This document shows, in pieces, positions 1-6,244 of a DNA stretch of 6,464 bases. The stretch's first letter is position 1; each line of letters begins with the position of its first letter. A model generated the notes under the pieces. That model was not told the DNA's origin. It searched no databases and saw only the letters and a program-made list of their open reading frames with translations. The DNA lies in the NCBI GenBank assembly GCA_965658615.1, contig CBFHSX010000067.1, positions 1-6,464 of the forward strand, read 5' to 3'. The DNA is from UBA8337 sp965658615. Lineage in GTDB: Bacteria > Pseudomonadota > Alphaproteobacteria > RS24. The position numbers and the translations under genes are program-made.

Positions 1-1001
1 GTGCGTGGGATCGGCAGATAGAAATTACCGATAAGTTTCAGCTTCAGCCAGATGCGGCGCTTGTCGAAATCACGCCGCGCGCCATCCAGCACATAGCCGC
101 CGTCTTTTTCGTTCAGCCTATAAATATCGACGAGATCCGGCTTGTTGACGGTGACGCCCCAGCCAATATCGGGATTAAACCCCTTGGCGATAAACGGCAT
201 GCCGGGGAAGACGCCGCCATGCATGTCCCAACCCTCATCGCTTTTGACATGCGCTTCATACCACGCGACCGGCCCGTTTAAGGGCTGGTGCGAATTGATC
301 ATGATGCGCGTCGCGCCATCGGCTGATTTATTCGGGTTAATGGCAAAGGCGTTGGAGCCGACCGGCAGGCCGGCCGCGCCAATATGAATTGAGATATTTG
401 TGTCGGGCGCGCTGGCCAATTCGCGCTGCGGGCTATCGGCAAACAACTCGCCAAGATGCGCCTCAAAGCCGTAGAAAAGAAGATGCTGCAACGAAAAGCC
501 GACCACCAAATCTTGCGGCGTCATGGGAAACAAGCGGCTATCGGCCTCAAACGGGTGGGTGGCAGCGTAATAGTTCAGCCCGTCCGCATAGCCCTGCAAA
601 TGTGCGCGGATCTCGGGCGATAGCGCGGTCTCATAATGCGCCGCCACATGCGCGCGCACGCCGAGCCAGTGCACCAGAAAATCGATAGGCAGACCGTCAA
701 AGCCGATATGGCGGGCCAGTTCGCCGCGATAAAACGGGATCAGCGATTGCATGGTCTCGAAATCATCCTCAGCATGGGCATAGGCCAGACCGAAAGCGAC
801 ATCGGCATCGCGGGCCCCGTAAATATGCGGCACGCCATAAGCGTCGCGGATGATCTCGACCGCGTAATCCTGCGCCGTCGCTTTCGCGGCGTCGCTGTCC
901 CAATTCGACTGGCGGGCGGCATGCAGCAGAATATTCAGCATGGCCAAAAGCGGCACTGTGGCGACGATGAAAATGAAAACCCGTTTGACAATAACGCGCA
1001 T
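1..1001 (-). CDS. Penicillin/acyl-homoserine-lactone acylase family Ntn-hydrolase (C-terminus beyond left edge)
   Basis: Reading leftward from ATG at 1001-999, 333 codons are visible and the C-terminus is off the window. GGGAGGG (1006-1012) lies 4 nt upstream of the start. Residues 5-27 are hydrophobic after a basic start, so the protein is probably exported or membrane-anchored. The alpha-chain region carries IRDAYGVPHIYGARD (50-65), typical of penicillin amidases. VGSNAFAI (214-221) marks autocatalytic cleavage before Ser216, which would become the beta-chain nucleophile. His238 and Val285 fall at beta-chain positions 23 and 70, the spacing known for the AHL acylase PvdQ. The family hydrolyses amide bonds of penicillins, acyl-homoserine lactones or other N-acyl compounds in the periplasm; the true substrate cannot be read here. 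The catalytic Asn expected later in the beta chain is outside the window. The gene is divergent from fpr. Family assignment is firm, substrate is not. Confidence 0.9.
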   Translation of the reverse strand, partial: MRVIVKRVFIFIVATVPLLAMLNILLHAARQSNWDSDAAKATAQDYAVEIIRDAYGVPHIYGARDADVAFGLAYAHAEDDFETMQSLIPFYRGELARHIGFDGLPIDFLVHWLGVRAHVAAHYETALSPEIRAHLQGYADGLNYYAATHPFEADSRLFPMTPQDLVVGFSLQHLLFYGFEAHLGELFADSPQRELASAPDTNISIHIGAAGLPVGSNAFAINPNKSADGATRIMINSHQPLNGPVAWYEAHVKSDEGWDMHGGVFPGMPFIAKGFNPDIGWGVTVNKPDLVDIYRLNEKDGGYVLDGARRDFDKRRIWLKLKLIGNFYLPIPR

Positions 1002-1013
1002 AAAACCCTCCCG

Positions 1014-1023
1014 ATTGGCCAAT
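1014..1023. repeat. 10-bp perfect palindrome in the acylase leader
   Basis: ATTGGCCAAT is a perfect palindrome just upstream of the acylase ribosome-binding site (1006-1012). It could be a small operator in the divergent region. A 10-bp palindrome in about 130 bp is not rare by chance, so this is weak. No convincing sigma70 promoter for the acylase was found; the best pieces are TTGCAT-like and CATAAG-like hexamers that are poorly spaced. Confidence 0.25.
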
Positions 1024-1062
1024 AAACTAAAACGAATGAAACCTTATGCAAGGGCAGTAGGC

Positions 1063-1091
1063 TTGACCTTTTTTGTGACCGCTCATAAAAG
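1063..1091 (+). promoter_or_regulatory. Candidate sigma70-type promoter for fpr
   Basis: TTGACC (1063-1068, 5 of 6 to TTGACA) is followed after exactly 17 bp by TAAAAG (1086-1091, 4 of 6 to TATAAT). Transcription would begin near 1098, giving a leader of about 37 nt before the fpr ATG. TGACC is repeated at 1064-1068 and 1076-1080, 12 bp apart, inside the promoter. GGGCGAC is repeated at 1093-1099 and 1112-1118, 19 bp apart, in the start/leader region. Either pair could be a regulator site, but this is inference. Confidence 0.5.
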
Positions 1092-1109
1092 AGGGCGACG
1101 AATTTAAAG

Positions 1110-1121
1110 CGGGGCGACCCG
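1110..1121 (+). promoter_or_regulatory. GC stem-loop with GNRA tetraloop in the fpr leader
   Basis: CGGG-GCGA-CCCG forms a 4-bp all-GC stem closed by a GCGA loop, a member of the stable GNRA class. It ends 2 nt before the GGAG ribosome-binding site (1124-1127). It may influence translation start or message stability. It is short and could be chance. Confidence 0.3.
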
Positions 1122-1134
1122 ACGGAGTGAATAA

Positions 1135-1920
1135 ATGAGTGCCAATCCCAACGCGCCGACCGAAGAAACCGTATTAAGTGTTGAGCATTATACGGATCGT
1201 TTGTTCAAATTTCGCCTCACGCGGCCGCAAAGTTTTCGGTTCCGCTCCGGCGAATTCATCATGATCGGCCTGCCGAAAGAAGACGGCAAACCGCTGCTGC
1301 GAGCCTATTCGGTCGCCAGCCCGAATTGGGATGACACGCTGGAATTTTACTCCATCAAAGTGCCTGACGGCCCGCTGACTTCGCGCCTGCAAAAAATTCA
1401 AGAGGGCGATAAAGTATTGCTCGGCAGAAAGCCGGTCGGCACGCTGGTGCTCGACGCGCTGCTGCCGGCCAAGCGGCTTTATATGTTTTCGACCGGAACG
1501 GGCTTTGCGCCTTTCGCCAGCCTTATTCGTGATCCCGAGACCTATGAAAAATTTGACGAGGTGATTGTCACCCACACATGCCGCGAGACGGCCGAGCTGC
1601 AATATAGCCGCGATACGGCGGGTGCGTTTTTGAACGATCCCGATATTGGCGAGATTGCCGCCGGCAAGTTGCGCGTCTATCAAACCTGCACACGCGAAGA
1701 GCATGATAATATGGGCCGCATCACGGATCTTATCCGCTCGGGCAAGCTGTTTGACGATCTGGGCGTACCGCGCCTCAATGCCGAGACCGATCGCGCGATG
1801 ATTTGCGGCTCCATTGATATGACCAAAGAGCTGAAGGATTTGATGGAAGAGCACGGGCTGCGCGAGGGCGCCAATTCCGACCCGGCCGATTTCGTCATTG
1901 AGCGCGCCTTTGTTGACTAG
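1135..1920 (+). CDS. fpr: Ferredoxin/flavodoxin-NADP+ reductase
   Basis: A cytoplasmic FAD enzyme that moves electrons between NADPH and ferredoxin or flavodoxin, supporting Fe-S and radical enzymes and oxidative-stress responses. The 261-residue length fits bacterial Fpr (about 255-275). The FAD-binding barrel holds RAYS (56-59). The NADP-binding half holds STGTGFAPF (119-127), TCRETAELQY (148-157), CTREEHDNMGRIT (185-197) and ICGSIDM (223-229). The C-terminus FVIERAFVD (253-261) resembles the extended tail of proteobacterial Fpr of the Azotobacter/Rhodobacter type rather than the short aromatic end of the E. coli enzyme. ATG at 1135 follows GGAG (1124-1127) with a 7-nt spacer. No [2Fe-2S] domain is fused, so it needs a separate partner protein. 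The next gene begins 61 bp downstream in the same direction. All family motifs are present and no frameshift is seen. Confidence 0.94.
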   Translation: MSANPNAPTEETVLSVEHYTDRLFKFRLTRPQSFRFRSGEFIMIGLPKEDGKPLLRAYSVASPNWDDTLEFYSIKVPDGPLTSRLQKIQEGDKVLLGRKPVGTLVLDALLPAKRLYMFSTGTGFAPFASLIRDPETYEKFDEVIVTHTCRETAELQYSRDTAGAFLNDPDIGEIAAGKLRVYQTCTREEHDNMGRITDLIRSGKLFDDLGVPRLNAETDRAMICGSIDMTKELKDLMEEHGLREGANSDPADFVIERAFVD

Positions 1921-1932
1921 GCTTTTCGCCCT

Positions 1933-1963
1933 TTGACGCCGCCCCAATTTGCGCCATAATGGC
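1933..1963 (+). promoter_or_regulatory. Strong internal promoter candidate before the SDR gene, with palindrome over the -10
   Basis: TTGACG (1933-1938) and CATAAT (1955-1960) each match the sigma70 consensus at 5 of 6 positions and are 16 bp apart. This is the best promoter match in the window. Transcription would start near 1967, just ahead of the ribosome-binding site at 1971-1976. The -10 box lies inside the perfect palindrome GCCAT-A-ATGGC (1953-1963), which could be a repressor site. It implies that SDR, GH2 and possibly dadA can be expressed without fpr. Confidence 0.5.
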
Positions 1964-1970
1964 CGCAATA

Positions 1971-1976
1971 GAGGGG
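1971..1976 (+). promoter_or_regulatory. Ribosome-binding site that fixes the SDR start
   Basis: GAGGGG is followed by a 5-nt spacer and ATG at 1982. An in-frame TTG at 1949 would add 11 residues, but it has no good ribosome-binding site and lies between the -35 and -10 boxes of the predicted promoter. The ATG is therefore preferred. Confidence 0.65.
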
Positions 1977-1981
1977 ATATC

Positions 1982-2716
1982 ATGGATAATATGTTTGATT
2001 TCAGCGGTCAAAAAGCGCTGATTACCGGCGGCTCGCGAGGGCTTGGGCGCCAAATGGCGCTGGCTTTTGCCGAACGCGGTGCCGATGTGATTATTGCCAG
2101 CCGTAAGCTGGAGAAATGCCAAGAAGTGGTCGCCGAGATCGAGGCGTTGGGGCGCAAGGGCGTGGCTATTGCGGTCGACGCGCAAAGTTGGGACGAGATG
2201 GATCGCCTGGCTGAGGAAGCCTATGCAGCGTTCGGGCAGATTGATATTCTGGTCAATAATGCCGGCAAATCGCCTGCGATTGCGAGCCATGAGATTACCG
2301 AGCGGCAGTTTGACGGCGTCGTCGATTTGAACTTTAAAGGCCCGTTTCGTCTTGCCGCCAATATTGGCAAGCGCATGTATGATGGCGCGGGCGGGGTCAT
2401 CCTCAACACCTCATCGGTTGCCGCCGTGGCCGCCGTGCCGGGCGTGGTGCCGTATTCGGGGGCGAAAGCCGCACTGAATGCCATGACTGTCTCGCTGGCG
2501 GCTGAATATGGTCCTAAAGTCCGCGTCAATGCCATTCAAGCCGGGCCGTTCCTGACGGACATTTCAAAAGCTTGGCCGGAAGACATGCGCGCGCGTGCCG
2601 CCAATGCGATGGGTCGCCCCGGTCGCCCTGAAGAAATCATCACCACGGCGCTTTATCTGGCCAGCCCGGCCTCGAGCTTTGTCACCGGCGGTGTCCATAA
2701 ATGCGATGGCGGCTGA
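1982..2716 (+). CDS. Short-chain dehydrogenase/reductase (classical SDR, probably NADP(H)-dependent)
   Basis: A 244-residue classical SDR, normally a soluble tetramer that interconverts a hydroxyl and a carbonyl group. The Rossmann motif TGGSRGLG is at 15-22, NNAG at 92-95, and the catalytic set is Asn117 (DLNFKG), Ser145, Tyr158 and Lys162 (YSGAK). The C-terminal VTGG...DGG end is standard. Arg19 in the glycine loop and Arg41/Lys42 after the second strand favour NADP(H) over NAD(H). Overall it resembles gluconate 5-dehydrogenase/FabG-like members, but the substrate cannot be assigned from sequence. It is not a clear fatty-acid FabG, because no fatty-acid genes surround it. The stop is only 20 bp before the GH2 start, so the two are almost certainly co-transcribed; a sugar or uronate-related role is possible but inferred. 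Confidence 0.92.
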   Translation: MDNMFDFSGQKALITGGSRGLGRQMALAFAERGADVIIASRKLEKCQEVVAEIEALGRKGVAIAVDAQSWDEMDRLAEEAYAAFGQIDILVNNAGKSPAIASHEITERQFDGVVDLNFKGPFRLAANIGKRMYDGAGGVILNTSSVAAVAAVPGVVPYSGAKAALNAMTVSLAAEYGPKVRVNAIQAGPFLTDISKAWPEDMRARAANAMGRPGRPEEIITTALYLASPASSFVTGGVHKCDGG

Positions 2717-2725
2717 GTGCTGCTT

Positions 2726-2730
2726 GGGGG
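2726..2730 (+). promoter_or_regulatory. Ribosome-binding site that fixes the GH2 start
   Basis: GGGGG ends 6 nt before ATG at 2737. A longer in-frame reading from ATG at 2701 would overlap the SDR end and put a tryptophan-containing segment before the Lys-Arg and hydrophobic stretch. Starting at 2737 gives a normal export signal (MLKRLIALVF), so it is preferred. Confidence 0.6.
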
Positions 2731-2736
2731 AATAAA

Positions 2737-4806
2737 ATGCTGAAAAGACTGATTGCTCTCGTTTTTGCGGGCCTGTTGCTGGCTGTCGGCGGCGCGGCGA
2801 TATATGTTTCGGGTCTCGATAAAACCCAGCAGGCGCGCCTGCTTTTGTCGCTGACAATGGAGCAAGGCGAGGCGCTGTTCGAGGCCGATGAGATCGACTA
2901 TCCGGCCCCGCCACCCGTGCTCGGTTGGCTCGATGGTCGCCAAACCCGATCGCTGAACGGCCAATGGTCGATCATTGTCGACCCGATGGGGGTCGGCACG
3001 CCCGGCTCTGTTTTTGGCGGTTATCCGCTCAATCGTAAAAACACTTCGGGTATGAGCCTGGTTGAATATGATTTCGACACGGCGCAAAAAATCGCCGTAC
3101 CGGGCGATGTGAACACACAAGACAAGCGGCTGTTTTTCTATCGTGACAAGTTTTGGATGTATCGGACATTTGAGGCACAGAAAACCGACGGGCGCCGCAC
3201 GCTGCTGCATTTCGGGGCGATAAATTTCACCGGCACTATTTTTCTCAATGGTGAGGCCATCGGCCGTCATAAAGGCGGCTATGTGCCGTTCCATTTCGAC
3301 ATTACCGAGCAGCTCCGCGATGGCGACAACGAGCTGATGGTTTGGGTCGATAATCGGCTTGACGATCAGAGCATACCGACCGGCCGAACCGATTGGTGGC
3401 CCTATGGCGGGCTGACCCGCGACGTTCATCTGGTTGATGTGCCGGCCGGGCATATCGTCAATGCCAAGCTGGCGCTGACCAAGGGAGCCAATGATCTGAT
3501 CGATGTTGCTGTGACAACGACGGGCATGGAAAAGGGCACGCAAGTGACGCTGAAGATAGCGGAGCTGGGGGTTGCAGAAACAATGGTTCTGGGCAGCGAC
3601 GGCATGGCTGACAAGCAAGTGCGCGTGCGGCCCGCTTTGTGGTCGCCGCAGACGCCGAAGCTTTATGATGTGGTGATCGAGGCCGGCGATAGCATCATTC
3701 GTGACCGTATCGGCTTTCGCCATATCGAGACGCGCGGCCATAAGATTTACCTGAACGGCGAAGAAATCCGGCTGCGCGGCATCTCGACCCATGAGGAGCC
3801 GTTCGGCCAGCAGGGGGTTGCTTATAGCGCCGCGCATATGCGCCGCGTCTTGCAGGAGGCGCAGGCGCTGGGGGTGAATTTTGTCCGCGCCGCGCATTAT
3901 CCCTATAGCCGCCATATGGCACGCATGGCCGATGAAATGGGCCTTTTGCTGTGGGAGGAAATCCCGGTCTATTGGCAAATCGATTGGGAAAATCCGGAGA
4001 CATTGGCGATCGCGCGCGATCAAATGGCGCGGCTGGTGCAACGCGATTGGAACCGCGCCTCGGTCATTATCTGGTCGGTGGCCAATGAAACGCCGAACAG
4101 CAAGCCGCGTCTGAAGTTTCTGCGTCGCTTAATCGATGATACGCGGGCCATGGATGATACGCGTCTGGTCAGTGCGGCACTGCTTGGCGGCTCGCGTCCC
4201 GATTTCGCTCTCATTGCAGCAAGGCTGGCAGCGCGCGCCGTGGCGTCGCCGGATGTGCCTGAGGACGCCAAGAGGATTTTCCAATCGGTGCTCGATCAAG
4301 CCGGCTATTTCGCCCCAAGCGCAAGCGATGGCTATACGTTGAATATTGATGACCCGCTTGGCGAGTTCACGGATTTGATCGCTTATAATCAGTATTTCGG
4401 CTGGTATTATTCGACCTTTTTCGCCCGCCAATTGGGCATTGATGAGGCGGTCATTCGCCCACTTATGCTCGATTTCATGGCCGATTTGCGTCTTCAATCG
4501 GTCTATGACAAGCCGTTGCACATTTCCGAATTCGGTGCCGGAGCCAAATATGGCAATCGCAGCGCAGACAAGCACATTTGGTCTGAGGATTATCAGCTCG
4601 CCGTCTATCAGGCGCAGCTGGATATGCTGACCAAGAGCCCGCAAGTGCAGGGCATCAGCCCTTGGATCTTGAAGGATTTCCGCGCCATGCTGCGGCCGCT
4701 GGCCGGTGTGCAGGATTATTACAACCGCAAAGGGCTGGTTGATGAAAAGGGCAAGCGCAAGGCGGCATTTTATCTGTTGCAGGATTTTTATCAAAATCGC
4801 TGGTAA
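2737..4806 (+). CDS. Membrane-targeted glycoside hydrolase family 2 enzyme, beta-glucuronidase-like
   Basis: A 689-residue retaining glycosidase. Residues 3-4 are basic and 5-24 hydrophobic with no lipobox Cys, suggesting a signal peptide or inner-membrane anchor with the enzyme in the periplasm. An N-terminal sugar-binding jelly roll (about 65-235, with TDWWPYGGLTRDV at 218-230) is followed by an Ig-like domain (about 237-330) and a TIM barrel (about 332-689). NFVRAAHYP (381-389) and DWNRASVIIWSVANE (437-451) match the two GH2 signatures. Glu451 is the expected acid/base and Glu598 in HISEFGAG (595-602) the nucleophile. NQYFGWY (551-557), WSEDYQ (615-620) and Asn663-x-Lys665 resemble beta-glucuronidase, whose N-x-K recognises the uronate carboxylate. 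Some GH2 beta-galactosidases have a similar N-x-K-G-L stretch, so substrate stays open. About 45 extra residues (489-535) precede the NQYFGWY strand compared with E. coli GUS. Confidence 0.9.
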   Translation: MLKRLIALVFAGLLLAVGGAAIYVSGLDKTQQARLLLSLTMEQGEALFEADEIDYPAPPPVLGWLDGRQTRSLNGQWSIIVDPMGVGTPGSVFGGYPLNRKNTSGMSLVEYDFDTAQKIAVPGDVNTQDKRLFFYRDKFWMYRTFEAQKTDGRRTLLHFGAINFTGTIFLNGEAIGRHKGGYVPFHFDITEQLRDGDNELMVWVDNRLDDQSIPTGRTDWWPYGGLTRDVHLVDVPAGHIVNAKLALTKGANDLIDVAVTTTGMEKGTQVTLKIAELGVAETMVLGSDGMADKQVRVRPALWSPQTPKLYDVVIEAGDSIIRDRIGFRHIETRGHKIYLNGEEIRLRGISTHEEPFGQQGVAYSAAHMRRVLQEAQALGVNFVRAAHYPYSRHMARMADEMGLLLWEEIPVYWQIDWENPETLAIARDQMARLVQRDWNRASVIIWSVANETPNSKPRLKFLRRLIDDTRAMDDTRLVSAALLGGSRPDFALIAARLAARAVASPDVPEDAKRIFQSVLDQAGYFAPSASDGYTLNIDDPLGEFTDLIAYNQYFGWYYSTFFARQLGIDEAVIRPLMLDFMADLRLQSVYDKPLHISEFGAGAKYGNRSADKHIWSEDYQLAVYQAQLDMLTKSPQVQGISPWILKDFRAMLRPLAGVQDYYNRKGLVDEKGKRKAAFYLLQDFYQNRW

Positions 4807-4847
4807 GCCGTGCTGGAAATTGCCTGAATAATGGTTATCTTCCGCTC

Positions 4848-4861
4848 AGGAAAGCGTGGAG
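4848..4861 (+). promoter_or_regulatory. Ribosome-binding region of dadA with two possible starts
   Basis: AGGA (4848-4851) lies 4 nt before GTG at 4856, and GGAG (4858-4861) lies 3 nt before ATG at 4865. Both spacings are short. ATG is chosen because it places the nucleotide-binding strand directly after MSDNP; the GTG would add only three residues. A 5-bp inverted repeat, CCTGA (4823-4827) with TCAGG (4846-4850), could partly pair the first site, but it is weak. Confidence 0.4.
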
Positions 4862-4864
4862 CAG

Positions 4865-6145
4865 ATGAGCGATAATCCGGTGATTATTATTGGTGGCGGG
4901 CTGGCCGGGGTGACAACCCTGTATGAGTTAAGCGCGCGCGGTATTGCCGCGACCCTACTTGATGCCGGGGTCGCGCCGGCGCAGGGTGCGAGCTTTGCCA
5001 ATGGCGGTGTGCTGCATCCGAGCTTGCCCGACCCTTGGAATAATCCGGGCATTGGCCGCACGCTGGCGGCATCGCTGTTTGATCGGATGGCGCCGATGCG
5101 CTTACATGCTTGGCAAGTGCCCAATCTGTTGGGGTGGGGGCTGGCTTTTTTGCGCAATTCCGCTCCGGCGCGACACAAGGCCATTACCCGCGCCAATTTC
5201 GATTTGGCGCATTATTCAACCCGCCAGACCGATGCGCTGCGCCAGCTGTTGAATTTGCAATTTGAGCAGGCTGAACCCGGCACGCTGAAACTACTGCGCA
5301 GCGAAGCGGAAAAGGCTGAGGCCTTAGCCATGGCGGAGATGCTGGCAGGGCAGGGCCTGCGTTACGAATTGCTCGATGAGGCGGCCTTGCTGGCCCGCGA
5401 GCCCATGTTGGCCGCCGCCGCGCAGCCGCCGGTCGGGGCGCTGTATTTTCCCGATGACCGCGTCGGCAATGCGCGGCAGTTTTGCGAAGCCCTCTTGCAG
5501 GCGGCCGTCACATCGGGCGGCACGGCAAGGTTCGACACAAAAGTCGCCAAGCTGACCCGCGAACAATCCCGCGTCACCGGCGTCACGCTGAGCACAGGCG
5601 AGAGGCTGAACGGCGACGTCGTATTGTGCGCCGGCGCGCAAGCGGCCGGGCTGGCGCGCCAAGCCGGTGCGTCGCTGGCCATCAGACCGGCCAAGGGCTA
5701 TTCGCTGACAGTGGATGCCGGCCGGCTCGCGGCGCGCCTGACGCACCCGCTGGTCGACCCGCAATTGCACATTGCCGTGACGCCGCTTGGCGACAAAATT
5801 CGTATTCTCGGCATGGCTGAATTTGCCGGTTTCGATACCAAAGTCGCGCCGCAGCGTCTGGTCATGCTGCAACGGTTTTTTGAACAGCTCCTGCCCGATA
5901 TGGCGGCGCAGCTTGATTGGCAGGCCGGGCAGGGCTGGGCCGGCTTGCGGCCAATGCCGGCTGACGGGCGCCCCTATATCGGTGCTGCCTCGTGTGACGG
6001 TCTGTGGCTCAATTGCGGGCATGGCCATCTTGGCTGGACCATGGCGGTCGGCTCGGCGCGTGTGCTGGTTGATATGTATCAAGGCCGCAGACCGGAGATT
6101 GAGGCCGCGCCTTTTGCCGCCGATAAGGCTGCCCGCGCGTTATAG
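4865..6145 (+). CDS. dadA: FAD-dependent D-amino-acid dehydrogenase, DadA-like
   Basis: A 426-residue DAO-fold flavoenzyme, close to the 432 residues of E. coli DadA. The family oxidises D-amino acids to 2-oxo acids and ammonia and passes electrons to the respiratory quinone pool at the inner face of the cytoplasmic membrane. The FAD-binding loop is VIIIGGGLAG (6-15), followed by an acidic residue at the end of strand 2 (Asp33 in TLLDAG). VVLCAGA (252-258) is the second FAD motif. GLRPMPADGRPYIG (360-373) and GHGHLGWTMAVGSAR (385-399) are close to the characteristic DadA C-terminal blocks. The usual partner, an alanine racemase gene (dadX/alr), is not on either side. Related D-amino-acid or hydroxyproline dehydrogenases share this fold, so the exact substrate is uncertain. 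The gene starts 58 bp after GH2 with no terminator between, so co-transcription is likely. Confidence 0.85.
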   Translation: MSDNPVIIIGGGLAGVTTLYELSARGIAATLLDAGVAPAQGASFANGGVLHPSLPDPWNNPGIGRTLAASLFDRMAPMRLHAWQVPNLLGWGLAFLRNSAPARHKAITRANFDLAHYSTRQTDALRQLLNLQFEQAEPGTLKLLRSEAEKAEALAMAEMLAGQGLRYELLDEAALLAREPMLAAAAQPPVGALYFPDDRVGNARQFCEALLQAAVTSGGTARFDTKVAKLTREQSRVTGVTLSTGERLNGDVVLCAGAQAAGLARQAGASLAIRPAKGYSLTVDAGRLAARLTHPLVDPQLHIAVTPLGDKIRILGMAEFAGFDTKVAPQRLVMLQRFFEQLLPDMAAQLDWQAGQGWAGLRPMPADGRPYIGAASCDGLWLNCGHGHLGWTMAVGSARVLVDMYQGRRPEIEAAPFAADKAARAL

Positions 6146-6150
6146 GCTCT

Positions 6151-6177
6151 GGCGTCATGTCGTCGCAAAGGCGTCAT
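6151..6177. repeat. Pair of 8-bp direct repeats downstream of dadA
   Basis: GGCGTCAT occurs at 6151-6158 and 6170-6177, 19 bp apart (about two helical turns) and just upstream of the next gene's promoter candidate. This arrangement suits a dimeric activator or repressor bound on one face of the helix. It could also be chance. Confidence 0.35.
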
Positions 6178-6181
6178 CTTT

Positions 6182-6210
6182 TTGTTACCAAATTTTATGC
6201 ACTCCCTAAT
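6182..6210 (+). promoter_or_regulatory. Candidate promoter for the exported small protein
   Basis: TTGTTA (6182-6187, 4 of 6) and CCTAAT (6205-6210, 4 of 6) are separated by 17 bp, placing the start of transcription near 6217. The hexamers are only moderate matches. The 114-bp gap and the stem-loop starting at 6219 support an independent transcript here. Confidence 0.35.
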
Positions 6211-6218
6211 CCGCAAGG

Positions 6219-6244
6219 TTTTTGATGCAGTAAGGCATTAAAAA
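6219..6244 (+). promoter_or_regulatory. 10-bp leader stem-loop just before the ribosome-binding site
   Basis: TTTTTGATGC (6219-6228) pairs with GCATTAAAAA (6235-6244) as nine Watson-Crick pairs and one G-U pair around the 6-nt loop AGTAAG. It ends 1 nt before TAAGGAG (6246-6252). AGTAAGG is present both at the loop (6229-6235) and over the true site (6244-6250). With a start near 6217 it would cap the 5' end of the message and might stabilise it or modulate translation. The T-tract is on the 5' arm and the A-tract on the 3' arm, so it is not a rho-independent terminator. Confidence 0.5.

Noticed and set aside
142..1025. Three plus-strand open frames over the acylase region
   Set aside because: The minus strand encodes a continuous acylase with catalytic motifs. 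The plus-strand translations lack domains and overlap each other.
1949..1981. TTG start for the SDR, adding 11 residues
   Set aside because: It falls inside the predicted promoter and has no ribosome-binding site, whereas ATG at 1982 has GAGGGG at good spacing.
1174..1983. A 269-codon minus-strand open frame over fpr
   Set aside because: Shadow of fpr: low-complexity composition, no domain, no ribosome-binding site, while the plus strand has every Fpr motif.
2653..4041. A 462-codon open frame on the minus strand inside the GH2 gene
   Set aside because: It is antisense to a gene with full GH2 motifs, its translation is rich in His, Arg, Gln and Ile without a recognisable domain, and codon bias in such genomes routinely leaves long antisense frames open.
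4803..4831. Possible promoter before dadA with an AATAAT -10
   Set aside because: No acceptable -35 hexamer lies 16-18 bp upstream, so read-through from the GH2 gene is the simpler explanation.
5324..6082. A 252-codon minus-strand open frame over dadA
   Set aside because: Shadow of dadA; Arg/Gln/His-rich translation and no start signals.
6167..6183. Possible rho-independent terminator after dadA (AAAG, 7-nt loop, CTTTTT)
   Set aside because: The stem is only 4 bp and AT-rich, too weak to support a terminator call.
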